NCBI GenBank assembly: GCA_947581805.1
Contig: CANPVM010000008.1
Coordinates: 1-64,000 of the forward strand
From: an uncultured Clostridia bacterium
GTDB taxonomy: Bacteria; Bacillota; Clostridia; TANB77; CAG-508
Length of the DNA stretch: 64,000 bases
Direction: 5' to 3'
Below the pieces are notes generated by a model. The model did not search any database. It was not told the origin of the DNA and saw nothing but the letters and a program-made list of their open reading frames with translations. The position numbers and the translations under genes are program-made. This document shows, in pieces, positions 37,478 through 45,533 of this stretch (its first letter is position 1; the number at the start of each line of letters is the position of its first letter).

Positions 37478-38170
37478 ATGAAAATAGTAAAAAGATTGCT
37501 TTTAATTGTATTATTAATTGTCGTTATCATTGGCTCTGTTATTTATCTTAACGGTTATAAATTATATAAAACTACTTTAGAGCAAACCAGTCTTTCTAGT
37601 AAAATTGCAGAAATTAAAAGTAGTGATACTTACGTTGCATTAAATGAAGTTTCAACTGACTATGTAAATGCTATAATTGCTGTTGAAGACCATCGCTTTA
37701 GAGACCATGGTGCTATTGATGTAATTGCCATTGCTAGAGCCATTTTTTCCAATATTCGAGCAAAAGATTTTAATGAAGGCGGAAGTACTATTACTCAGCA
37801 GGTTGCAGAAAATTTATATTTTATGACAAAAGATGATGTTGTTTCTTCTAAAGTTGCAGAAACTTTGGTAGCTTTTGATTTAGAGAAAAATTATTCTAAG
37901 GATGAAATTTTAGAATTTTATATGAATATTATTTATTTTGGAGAAGGCTATTATGGCATTCGTGAGGCTTCTAATGGCTATTATAAAAAAGAACCAAAAG
38001 ATTTAAGTTTATACGAAGCAACTCTTCTTGCTGGAGTTCCTAATGCCCCTTCTGTTTATGCTCCAACCATCAACCCAGATTTAGCTAAAAAAAGACAGAC
38101 AAAAGTAATTTCTTCTATGGTAGAGTATGGATATTTATCGGAAGAAGAAGCAAAAAACATTCAAAAATAA
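37478..38170 (+). CDS. monofunctional peptidoglycan glycosyltransferase (GT51)
   Basis: A 230-residue enzyme that polymerises lipid II into glycan strands. It has an N-terminal membrane helix (residues 6-25). Catalytic motif 1 is AVEDHRFRDHGAID near residue 70, and motif 2 is EGGSTITQQVAENLYF near 108. Further on come KDEILEFYMNIIYFGEGYYGI and the PNAPSVYAP end motif. There is no transpeptidase domain, so it is of the MtgA type rather than a full class A PBP. The ribosome site is AAAGGAGG. It ends in a terminator at 38157-38191. Confidence 0.9.
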   Translation: MKIVKRLLLIVLLIVVIIGSVIYLNGYKLYKTTLEQTSLSSKIAEIKSSDTYVALNEVSTDYVNAIIAVEDHRFRDHGAIDVIAIARAIFSNIRAKDFNEGGSTITQQVAENLYFMTKDDVVSSKVAETLVAFDLEKNYSKDEILEFYMNIIYFGEGYYGIREASNGYYKKEPKDLSLYEATLLAGVPNAPSVYAPTINPDLAKKRQTKVISSMVEYGYLSEEEAKNIQK

Positions 38171-38191
38171 TTTTATTTTTGAATGTTTTTC
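38157..38191 (+). terminator. terminator of the GT51 gene
   Basis: AACATTCAAAAATA pairs with TATTTTTGAATGTT across the stop codon and is followed by TTTCTTTT. Confidence 0.75.
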
Positions 38192-38273
38192 TTTTATTTG
38201 TAGAAAAATTCATACTTTTTTCCTTTTAAATAAAAATTTTTTGATATTTATAATCAATTTATATATTATTTAT

Positions 38274-38299
38274 GGAATGTGCCAAAATTGACACATTCC
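38274..38299. repeat. small hairpin next to dinD
   Basis: GGAATGTG (38274-38281) pairs with CACATTCC (38292-38299). It lies just beyond the dinD stop. There is no clear T-tract, so its terminator role is uncertain. Confidence 0.5.
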
Positions 38300-38303
38300 A
38301 ATA

Positions 38304-39128
38304 TTACTCTTTCTTCAAACTTTTCTTATTTTCTTTTTCTAATTGTTTTAAACTCTTTTTTGGTGTAGGTAAATCTTCTGGCATTGTTCCACCATTCTTT
38401 GCAATTACTTCTCTAATATTTTTCCCAATATTATAATGAGTCTTATTAGCTTCTTTCTCACTTTGTATGTTATCTTTCTTTAATTTTTGTTCTGTTTGAG
38501 AAATTCTAAATAAATTTGCTATAAGTTCATCACTTCCCATATTATCTAAAATATCTTCTCTATACCTTAATCCTTTCCTTTTTGCAATATCATCAGCTGT
38601 TTCGCCATTATATAAACCTTTATATCCGCTATTGTGAAATTTATCAAAATTTTTTACACCTGCTTTTTTAGCTGTTTGGTTAAGTGAATAATTGCCTTTC
38701 TTTGTTAAGTTTCTTTGGTAGAATCTCTTTTCATCTTCTGTTAATAACGTATACTCTTTTTCGCTAATTTCTTGTTTTCTAGTTTGAACTGCAAAATATG
38801 TTTGTGCAAGTGCAATAACTTTCTTTCTACTATCTCCATTTTGTGCTATTAAATAACAAGCATAACGTGTTAATTTATAATCTTTTTGTTTTCTCTCTGC
38901 TCCTGAACCTATTTGTACCATTTTGTCGATGTCGACAAAATGGTCAAATGCACTAATATCACTATTTGTGCAAGACTCTTTTGCTTTGTTTATAACGTTT
39001 TCAAATTTTCGCCATTCTTTATAATTTAAAACTAATTGTAATTCTCTAGCATACCAAAATTCAATACCATTTTCATCAACATGTTTGATATCTTCAAATG
39101 ATTTATTATTTTTATCTATTTCTTTCAT
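38304..39128 (-). CDS. dinD: DNA-damage-inducible protein D homologue
   Basis: A 274-residue DinD-family protein. It opens with an antirepressor-like Bro domain (GIEFWYARELQLVLNYKEWRKFENVI) and continues with DYKLTRYACYLIAQNGDSRK and the DinD-specific KFHNSGYKGLYNGETADDIAKRKG. In E. coli DinD is SOS-induced and inhibits RecA filament activities; the homologue may act likewise. Upstream is a perfect promoter whose spacer carries an ACAA-N4-TTGT operator shared with lexA and recN. The C terminus is Lys-rich. It is at the left border of an accessory segment. Confidence 0.9.
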   Translation of the reverse strand: MKEIDKNNKSFEDIKHVDENGIEFWYARELQLVLNYKEWRKFENVINKAKESCTNSDISAFDHFVDIDKMVQIGSGAERKQKDYKLTRYACYLIAQNGDSRKKVIALAQTYFAVQTRKQEISEKEYTLLTEDEKRFYQRNLTKKGNYSLNQTAKKAGVKNFDKFHNSGYKGLYNGETADDIAKRKGLRYREDILDNMGSDELIANLFRISQTEQKLKKDNIQSEKEANKTHYNIGKNIREVIAKNGGTMPEDLPTPKKSLKQLEKENKKSLKKE

Positions 39129-39166
39129 TTACATCATCTCCATTTTTACATATTTTTATGTTTATA

Positions 39167-39195
39167 ATTATAAAACAATTGTTTGTAATTGTCAA
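39167..39195 (-). promoter_or_regulatory. dinD promoter with candidate LexA operator
   Basis: On the minus strand TTGACA (39195-39190) and TATAAT (39172-39167) are spaced by 17 bases. The plus-strand sequence ACAATTGTTTGT (39175-39186) fits ACAA-N4-TTGT and fills the spacer. Confidence 0.75.
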
Positions 39196-39367
39196 TGATA
39201 TTTTAAACTTTTCTATCTTCACGAACTTGTTTCTCATTATATTCAATTTTTGTCTTGATAGAAATCCTAACCCAGTAAGAGTTAATTAAGTACACTTTAT
39301 AAAATTTATGTTATAGACAAAAAGACAGATATAAAATTATGGGTTTAAAAGTAGTAGATATATTACA

Positions 39368-39979
39368 TTACTTATCAATATTACTTAATTTTTTTATAAA
39401 TAAAAAATTAAATGAATCTTTTCTACCTAGCATATTTTTAATAATAGTATCATAATCAAAAGGAATACCCAGCTGATTATCACCTATTTTATTAGAATTA
39501 ATTACATAAAAATTATTATCCTCATCGATATCACTAATCACTAAATAATGTCCATTTTTAGAAAATGTCAAAGGACTTTCTGCAGATGGTCCTACATGAA
39601 TTATAGCCATATTACCTTGCTTTACTAAATCAATTATTTTCTCTTTTTGACTATTAATATTTAAAAAGTCTATTTTTACAATCTCATAAGAAATATTGAA
39701 TTTATCTTCTTTTATTAATCTTTCTATACAGTATATTAATCCTTTATCGTTTATTCCTCTATTTCTTAAATATGTTTTATCAAAATTACCATTTTTATCA
39801 AACAATATTTTTTTTGCTATATCTATTGGATCAACTTCAAAGCCATAGTTTCTTAATATATTAGCTATAGATGTTGGTCCACATCCATACTTTTCTAAAC
39901 TCCAATCTAAATCAGTAAATTTATCTATTTCTTGTAAATGAAAATCTCTTTGTTTATATCTTATTTTGTTATTATTCAT
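39368..39979 (-). CDS. C39-like cysteine peptidase family protein
   Basis: A 203-residue protein of the papain-like C39_2 type. The putative catalytic cysteine lies in KYGCGPTSIANILRNYG at about residue 33, and the histidine and aspartate in NGHYLVISDIDEDN at about residue 143. No signal peptide or transporter domain is present, so it acts in the cytoplasm or is exported by another route. It follows the methyltransferase gene by 18 bases on the same strand, which implies co-expression. The pair may modify or cleave a shared substrate, but no precursor peptide gene was recognised. Confidence 0.75.
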   Translation of the reverse strand: MNNNKIRYKQRDFHLQEIDKFTDLDWSLEKYGCGPTSIANILRNYGFEVDPIDIAKKILFDKNGNFDKTYLRNRGINDKGLIYCIERLIKEDKFNISYEIVKIDFLNINSQKEKIIDLVKQGNMAIIHVGPSAESPLTFSKNGHYLVISDIDEDNNFYVINSNKIGDNQLGIPFDYDTIIKNMLGRKDSFNFLFIKKLSNIDK

Positions 39980-39997
39980 ATAAAATCACCTTACATA

Positions 39998-40801
39998 TTA
40001 TTTATTTGCAATATAATAAAGAACTGTCATTGTATAATAAAAATCTTCTTTTTGAAAATTTTGTTTTAATTTATATAACAACTCTTCCATTTCATTTTTT
40101 ACTTTTTCTGATACATTACTTTTATTCATTGCACTTCTAAAACCAATGGAACCATCAAAAAATTTTAATCTTTGTTCAAGTGTTTTTCCAATAGTATCAC
40201 TAACTGAATAATATAATTTAATATTATTATAATTGTTTTGAACTAAGTAATTATAAACTTTTTTACCTATATATCTATCAGTATATTTTGTTATATTTTG
40301 CTTTTTCATAATTTCATTTTCATATAAATAAAATATTTTATGCAATAAGTCTTCATTATCTGGATAACAAAATTTAAAACTATCATCTGGCACTTTAATT
40401 ATTATTATTCCCCTATCGGTAAGAATACTTTTTAACTTTTTTAAAATTTTTTGTGGATGTTCTAAGTGCTGTAAAACATATGACAAATTTATAACATCAT
40501 AGTTTGAACATTTATTTAAATTATCAATACTTTTTAATTCAAAACTATATTTTTTATCCTCTTTAAAGTTTACTTTTGCTTCATTTATTGCATTTTCATC
40601 AATATCTATTCCTGTTATACTTGTAATATTATCATATTTATCAAATAGCATTTTAGTTTTAAAACCATTTGAGCACCCAATATCTAAAACTTTTAAATTA
40701 CTATATTTCAATATTCCAGATTCATTTAAAACATAGTCATCAAACTTTTGATTACCAATAGCTTGTTTTTTTAGTTTATCTAAATTCCAATTATTACTCA
40801 T
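39998..40801 (-). CDS. class I SAM-dependent methyltransferase
   Basis: A 267-residue Rossmann-fold methyltransferase. Motif I is KVLDIGCSNGFKTKMLF near residue 33, the acidic motif II is ITGIDIDENAI, and motif IV is YDVINLSYVLQHLEHP, a common layout for small-molecule methylases. ATG 40801 is chosen for its GAGGAG site. The composition is very A+T-rich. It is the first gene of a two-gene unit with the C39-like peptidase inside a possible cassette. The substrate is unknown. Confidence 0.8.
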   Translation of the reverse strand: MSNNWNLDKLKKQAIGNQKFDDYVLNESGILKYSNLKVLDIGCSNGFKTKMLFDKYDNITSITGIDIDENAINEAKVNFKEDKKYSFELKSIDNLNKCSNYDVINLSYVLQHLEHPQKILKKLKSILTDRGIIIIKVPDDSFKFCYPDNEDLLHKIFYLYENEIMKKQNITKYTDRYIGKKVYNYLVQNNYNNIKLYYSVSDTIGKTLEQRLKFFDGSIGFRSAMNKSNVSEKVKNEMEELLYKLKQNFQKEDFYYTMTVLYYIANK

Positions 40802-41150
40802 ATTATTCTCCTCATTTTTATTTATAATAGCACGAAAATCTCTATTTATCAAGCAAATATTATATTTTGAACAATTGATATTTTTATATTATTTTCTTAA
40901 AAGTTATGAGTTCTTGCTAGAACATATGACATCTTTGCAAACGAAGTTTGAAAGTGTCATAGTGGGTTACATACTTTCGTAAGAAAGTTATGTAACAGTT
41001 ACTAATTGATTTTTTACTTATCTACCTACTGAAAGTAATAATATTGAACAAGAATAATAAATTTTTTAGTGTACTTAACTAAATCGTTCTCCCCTATAAG
41101 TTTTGACCATTGGTACAAAACTCATGGATTACATAGTACATACTGAAAAT
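40802..41150. other. gene-free spacer rich in hairpins
   Basis: About 350 bases without a credible gene. It contains a strong hairpin (GTTACAT-ACTTTC with GAAAGT-TATGTAAC, about 40964-40998), a weaker ATGACA/TGTCAT hairpin (about 40926-40960), and the right inverted repeat of the candidate cassette at 41068-41082. It may be a decayed end of a mobile element. Confidence 0.45.
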
Positions 41151-41156
41151 AAAATT

Positions 41157-41188
41157 AAAAAAATACCATCCTTTTTCAGAATGGTATT
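41157..41188 (-). terminator. terminator of the tRNA operon
   Basis: On the minus strand AATACCAT pairs with ATGGTATT across a 14-base loop and is followed by TTTTT. It lies directly after the CCA end of the tRNA-Tyr gene. Confidence 0.8.
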
Positions 41189-41189
41189 T

Positions 41190-41496
41190 TGGTGGGCAGG
41201 GATGGATTCGAACCATCGTACTCGTATGAGAACAGATTTCTTACTACTATAGTTTTCACTACCATTTAAAATGTTTGTAGTCTGGACTTTCTCTTTATCT
41301 CTTTCAAGATACTAGGTATAAAGTCTCTACACTCGGAAATTGCTTTCCTAGCTCGGGATTGTCATCAGCCTAACTGCTAAGAGTTCCCCGAATTAGCCTA
41401 GTTTTCATCTTATTATTACTAATAAGAGCTGCAAATTTAGGTTTTGAAAAACCAAAGACCACAGTCTGCCGCCTTTAGCCACTCGGCCACCTACCC
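41190..41496 (-). tRNA. tRNA-Tyr (GUA) interrupted by a group I intron
   Basis: Exons are 41496-41461 (36 nt) and 41239-41190 (50 nt, CCA encoded). The acceptor GGGTAGG pairs with CCTGCCC, the D arm is typical, and the T arm is GATGG-TTCGAAT-CCATC. Joining the exons makes the anticodon stem CAGA/TCTG with the loop CTGTAAA, so the anticodon is GTA, and there is a long variable arm as in Tyr tRNAs. The interruption lies between anticodon positions 35 and 36. It is in tandem with tRNA-Met. Confidence 0.88.
41240..41460 (-). other. group I self-splicing intron (221 nt, no ORF)
   Basis: On the minus strand the intron has the conserved core elements in order: P-like AATTCGGGGAACTC, Q-like AATCCCGAGC, R-like GTGTAGAGACTTT and S-like AAGAGAAAGTCCAGAC. 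It ends in G (41240), the omega-G. The 5' exon end CTGT can pair with GCAG within the intron, leaving a U-G pair at the splice site, as group I introns require. The overall look resembles the small tRNA introns of the cyanobacterial type. No homing endonuclease is encoded. Confidence 0.88.
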
Positions 41497-41513
41497 ATAT
41501 ATATGAAATTTTA

Positions 41514-41591
41514 TGGTGCTCCATCAAGGATTCGAACCTTGGACCCACCGGTTATGAGCCGGTTGCTCTGACCAACTGAGCTAATGGAGCA
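41514..41591 (-). tRNA. tRNA-Met (CAU)
   Basis: The full cloverleaf is visible on the minus strand. The 7-bp acceptor TGCTCCA pairs with TGGAGCA, followed by CCA. The D arm is GCTCAGTTGGTCAGAGC, the anticodon arm ACCGG-CTCATAA-CCGGT has the anticodon CAT, and the T arm is CAAGG-TTCGAAT-CCTTG. The lack of initiator features points to elongator Met. A CAU anticodon could instead be tRNA-Ile2 after lysidine modification. Confidence 0.88.
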
Positions 41592-41735
41592 AATGCTTAA
41601 CGCAAGTTTGATTATACAAAATTTTTACTCGGTTGTCAATAGGTTATGCTAACTTTTTTATTAATTCATTGTACTATTTTATAATAGAATAAGTTGGAAA
41701 TAAAACTATTTCCAACTTATTTTTTTAAGCCTATT

Positions 41736-42587
41736 TTAGTTTTTTTCTTCTCTTCCTTCTGGTAATGCTGGTACATCTAATACAATTCTAATCTTAAATG
41801 CATAACGAAGTGCTCTTCCTATTTTACTTTCTTTAATTCTTTGCCATAGAGATGGTTTTACTTCAAATCTAGTTTCTTCCATGTAAGTATTATTTTCTTC
41901 TACTGCTTCTTTAGTAATTGGTTGTGCAACTTCTTCTATTTCTTGTACTGGTGCTATTTCTTCTTGTGGTGTTGGAATTAGTTTTAATGCATCTGCTATT
42001 TCTATACCAATGTAACTTAATGCTTTTGATCTATCTTCTATTCTTTCCATATCAATTTCAATATGTAAGTTTGACTCTAAGTTTACGATTCTTGCATTTA
42101 CTAATTTTACTGCATCTTGATAATTTTGTGAATTAGTACTTCTTGATTTTCCAATTACTTCTAATGTTTCTATAATATCTTCTGGTAGATTGTTAGAAGC
42201 TTCTTTTAATTCTTGTTTCCATCCTTCTTCTTTGTTGCTTACTACTTCTAAAATTTGTTTTAAATCTCCTGCTAAAGAAATATTGGCTTCTCTTTGGCGA
42301 ATTAATTCTTCGATTTGTTTTGTATTTTCTTCAAATAAGTTTGTTGCGAATTCTACTAATCCGTATGCAGCTTTATATACACTTGCTGGGAAATTTTTCT
42401 TTTTAGGATATTCTACCAAGTAAGTTTTAATTGATTCTATTAAATCTTTAAAGTAAGTATCATCATCTAATTGAATGATTTGTTTCTTACTTTTTGGATT
42501 AATTAATTTTTGTACTTTATCAATATTTGATAACATTTTTTCTTCTGTGATTACCATTCTCACATTTACTATGCCAGATTTAGACAT
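41736..42587 (-). CDS. hypothetical protein, mostly helical
   Basis: A 283-residue soluble protein that I do not recognise. It begins MSKSGIVNVRMVITEEKMLSN, has long predicted helices (residues 60-170), an acidic Pro/Glu linker near 205-240 and a basic C-terminal segment (WQRIKESKIGRALRYAFKIRI) that could bind membrane or nucleic acid. The ribosome site AAGGAG is clear. It stands alone on the minus strand, with a hairpin of AAGTTGGAAATA/TATTTCCAACTT just past its stop. Confidence 0.55.
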   Translation of the reverse strand: MSKSGIVNVRMVITEEKMLSNIDKVQKLINPKSKKQIIQLDDDTYFKDLIESIKTYLVEYPKKKNFPASVYKAAYGLVEFATNLFEENTKQIEELIRQREANISLAGDLKQILEVVSNKEEGWKQELKEASNNLPEDIIETLEVIGKSRSTNSQNYQDAVKLVNARIVNLESNLHIEIDMERIEDRSKALSYIGIEIADALKLIPTPQEEIAPVQEIEEVAQPITKEAVEENNTYMEETRFEVKPSLWQRIKESKIGRALRYAFKIRIVLDVPALPEGREEKN

Positions 42588-42761
42588 TGTAAACTCCTTC
42601 CTTTTCCTACGTATTACTGTTCTATGTCACTTTTCTACAAAAAATTACAATAGGATTTATAATATTTTATAATTTGACTTCTATTTCATTTTAATAAAAA
42701 GTTTTCATTTTGTCAATACTAAAATCCTTATTTCCGTAAATATTTTTTAAATATTTTTTCT

Positions 42762-44630
42762 TTATTTATCTTTATTAATTTCTACATATCTTTTAATTTT
42801 CATAGTCGTGGTTTTTACAAATTCATCTTTTTTAATTTCTAGTTTTTTGATGGCTTTATAAGAAGTTAATTTATGATTTACTTCTTTAATTTTGTTCCAA
42901 ATGATATCATAAATTTCTTCTTCACTTAAATCTTTGCCATATTTTGCTTCGATTTCTTCCATATTTGGTATTACTTTTACAGTAATAATTAATTCTTTTT
43001 CTCCTTCTACTTCTTTTCCATATACCATACATTCTTTAATTTCTGATATTTCGCCAAGCATTAGTTCAATTTCTTCTGGATAAATATTTTTTCCATTTTG
43101 TGTTACAATAACGTTTTTTATTCTTCCTGTAATATATAAAAATCCGTCTTTATCTAAGTAACCTACATCTCCTGAATGAAACCAACGCTCTCCGTGCTTA
43201 TCTATTTCAATTACTTCCTTCGTTGCTTCTTCATCTTCATAATAGCCAAGCATTAAAGTAGAACTTTTAATTAAGACTTCTCCTTCTCCTTTTTCATTTG
43301 GATTGTCTATTTTCAATTCAGCACATACTACTGCTTTTCCAGCTGAACCTACTCTTGGGTCATATTCTGGTGTTAATGCTGCAATTGGTGCTGTTTCGGT
43401 TAAGCCATAACCTTGTAAAAAGCCAATTCCTAAATCTTGTAGCCAATTTCCTACTTTTGGGTCAATTGGCGCTGCGGCAGAAACAACAAATCTTAGTTTT
43501 CCACCTAAATTTTCATAGATTTCTGCAAAGACTTTCTTTTTGATATCAATTCCTACATTTTTTAGTGCATTTGTTACATGCATCATTGAATTAACTAATG
43601 CTGTTTTTCCACTTTTTTCAATAGTTTGATTGATTTTTTTGTATAAGCTTTCAATTAGTAAAGGTACGGCAAGTAATGCTGTTGGATTAGTTTCTTTTAA
43701 GTCTGGTACAATATGTTTTAATCCTTGGCATACAGCAATTGAAGAACCTCTGGACATTGGAAGTAAAAATCCAATAGAAGATTCGTAAGTATGGTGAAGT
43801 GGTAATACTGAGAAGAAACGGTCAGTTTCATATAATCTTACATAAGGATTTACTGCATTAATATTTTCCGCTAAGTTTCTATTACATAGCATAACTCCTT
43901 TTGAGTTTGAAGTCGTTCCAGATGTGAAAATAAGTACTTTAAATTCTTCTGGGTCTATTTCAATTTTGGAGAAAGAATCATCTCCATTTTGCACCATTTC
44001 TTTTCCTTCTTTTAAGATAGTGTTAAATCCAACTTCTCTTCCTTCTAAACTATCGTCTGAATACATTGGAATAAAATATTTTACGGTTGGCAATTTATCT
44101 TGTACTTTTTTTATAGCGTCTTTTTTCTTAGGGGAATAGATAACTGCTGTGGCTCTAGAACGATTAATTACATTTTCTAATTCATTTGGTGGTAATTCTT
44201 TATCTACTGGAACTGCAATTCCTACGCCGCAAAGCATTGCCATATAAGATACATACCAATGGTAAGTATTTTCTCCAATAATGACAATTCTTTCTTCTGC
44301 TAAATTATATTTATTTCTTAGGGCAGTACCTAATGCAATAACATCTTCACTAAACTCTTTGTATGTAATTTTTGTAAATTCATCTTTTGGATTAAATTTT
44401 TCAAGCATAAATATATTATCAGCATATTTTTCTCTTGCTCTATCAAATACTTCTTTTATAGTTTTGTAATTAGTTGTTTCATATCCTCTTTGTTTTCTTT
44501 TTTCTTTTATAATTTGCTTTTTTTGCAATCTTTCATAGTCTACTTTTACTTCTTCAATGTTTTCAATGTCTTTCATTTTTATTTTGTCAAATTTAAAATT
44601 AGGTATTTTAAAATCTTTTAGTATTCTCAT
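42762..44630 (-). CDS. AMP-binding long-chain acyl-CoA synthetase
   Basis: A 622-residue adenylate-forming enzyme. The P-loop is LIFTSGTTSNSKGVMLCNRN near residue 230, the A5 motif is GYGLTETAPIAALTPEYDP, the ATP motif is WFHSGDVGYLDKDGFLYITGRIKNVIV, and the catalytic lysine lies near the C terminus in TTTMKIKRYV. It most resembles long-chain fatty acid CoA ligases. ATG 44630 follows GAAGGGAAAG; longer frames lack a site. It lies about 130 bases downstream of a TetR regulator on the same strand, which suggests lipid-responsive control. Confidence 0.88.
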   Translation of the reverse strand: MRILKDFKIPNFKFDKIKMKDIENIEEVKVDYERLQKKQIIKEKRKQRGYETTNYKTIKEVFDRAREKYADNIFMLEKFNPKDEFTKITYKEFSEDVIALGTALRNKYNLAEERIVIIGENTYHWYVSYMAMLCGVGIAVPVDKELPPNELENVINRSRATAVIYSPKKKDAIKKVQDKLPTVKYFIPMYSDDSLEGREVGFNTILKEGKEMVQNGDDSFSKIEIDPEEFKVLIFTSGTTSNSKGVMLCNRNLAENINAVNPYVRLYETDRFFSVLPLHHTYESSIGFLLPMSRGSSIAVCQGLKHIVPDLKETNPTALLAVPLLIESLYKKINQTIEKSGKTALVNSMMHVTNALKNVGIDIKKKVFAEIYENLGGKLRFVVSAAAPIDPKVGNWLQDLGIGFLQGYGLTETAPIAALTPEYDPRVGSAGKAVVCAELKIDNPNEKGEGEVLIKSSTLMLGYYEDEEATKEVIEIDKHGERWFHSGDVGYLDKDGFLYITGRIKNVIVTQNGKNIYPEEIELMLGEISEIKECMVYGKEVEGEKELIITVKVIPNMEEIEAKYGKDLSEEEIYDIIWNKIKEVNHKLTSYKAIKKLEIKKDEFVKTTTMKIKRYVEINKDK

Positions 44631-44762
44631 TTTTACTCTTTCCCTTCTGATTTTATGGTTCTCTTTTAGTTTTAATTTTTTTATTACGCGTTTTTTTGTA
44701 CATATATACATTTAGTTAATAATGTGAATTTTATTTCACTTTTTATTTTATATATTTCTTTT

Positions 44763-45329
44763 CTATTTTTTTAATTTTAAGATAAATGATTTTTCAATTT
44801 CTTTATATAATTCTAATAGTTCTATGTTTTTCTCTCTTCTCAATTTATAAATTAAGCTAGAACAAACAAAACCAAAAATACCAGAAGCAATAACGTTTGG
44901 GTCTGCTTCTATAATTTCACCTTTTTTCATGCCTTCTTCTACAATTTCTTGTATCATTTGAATATATTCAAACACATAATCTCGACACATTTTAGAACGT
45001 GAACCTGTTCCCCATATTTCACTTAATATAATGGTCATAAAACTTTCGTATTTAACTAATACTTTTAATTCAATTAGAACAATTGCTTTTATTTTATCTA
45101 AGGAATTAGTCAATTTAGCTGTTTTTATTGCAATGCTATTGGTTAATAATTTAACTCCTTCTTCTACTAGGAATTGGAAAATTTCCTCTTTACTGGAGAA
45201 GTGATAATACAATGTTCCTTTGGCTACTCCTACGGTTGCTGTAATTTCTTCAATACTAGTGGCATCATAGCCTTTTTCTGCAAATAGTTTCATGGAAGTT
45301 TCAAATATTTTTCTTTTTGTTTTATTCAT
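44763..45329 (-). CDS. TetR/AcrR family transcriptional regulator
   Basis: A 188-residue regulator. The N-terminal helix-turn-helix is typical: ETSMKLFAEKGYDATSIEEITATVGVAKGTLYYHFSSKEEIF at residues 10-50. The C-terminal domain is all-helical and would bind a small ligand. It precedes the acyl-CoA synthetase on the same strand, so it may control lipid metabolism; this is inferred from position. ATG 45329 is preferred to a GTG three codons upstream because AAAGGTGA is well spaced. Confidence 0.88.
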   Translation of the reverse strand: MNKTKRKIFETSMKLFAEKGYDATSIEEITATVGVAKGTLYYHFSSKEEIFQFLVEEGVKLLTNSIAIKTAKLTNSLDKIKAIVLIELKVLVKYESFMTIILSEIWGTGSRSKMCRDYVFEYIQMIQEIVEEGMKKGEIIEADPNVIASGIFGFVCSSLIYKLRREKNIELLELYKEIEKSFILKLKK

Positions 45330-45438
45330 TAACTTCACCTTTTACACCTAATAATCTATGTGTATTATATAATGTTATGCTCAATTTTGCAAGATAATCT
45401 TAAGAATTTGACCACCTATTACAATAGTTTTAAAAAAT

Positions 45439-45468
45439 AAAACAACCAGATAATAATCTGGTTGTTTT
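45439..45468 (-). terminator. terminator of mreB
   Basis: A 13-bp perfect stem (45439-45451 with 45456-45468) with loop AATA is followed on the minus strand by TTTATTTTTT-like sequence. Confidence 0.85.
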
Positions 45469-45533
45469 ATTGACTCTTTGAAGTTCATTGTTTTAGTTTA
45501 GCATATAGTTTTTCTCATTCTATATTCTATATT

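Larger units (their letters stand above)
39282..41082. mobile_element. candidate cassette bounded by 15-bp inverted repeats
   Basis: TTAATTAAGTACACT at 39282-39296 matches, inverted and with one mismatch, AGTGTACTTAACTAA at 41068-41082. Between them lie only the C39-like peptidase and methyltransferase genes and hairpin-rich spacer. No transposase is present. The segment lies beside tRNA genes. This is suggestive of a mobile cassette but not proven. Confidence 0.45.

Noticed and set aside
39175-39186. Attachment site at the tRNA genes for the accessory segment
   Set aside because: I compared the tRNA 3' ends with the sequence up to dinD and saw no direct repeat long enough to support an att site.
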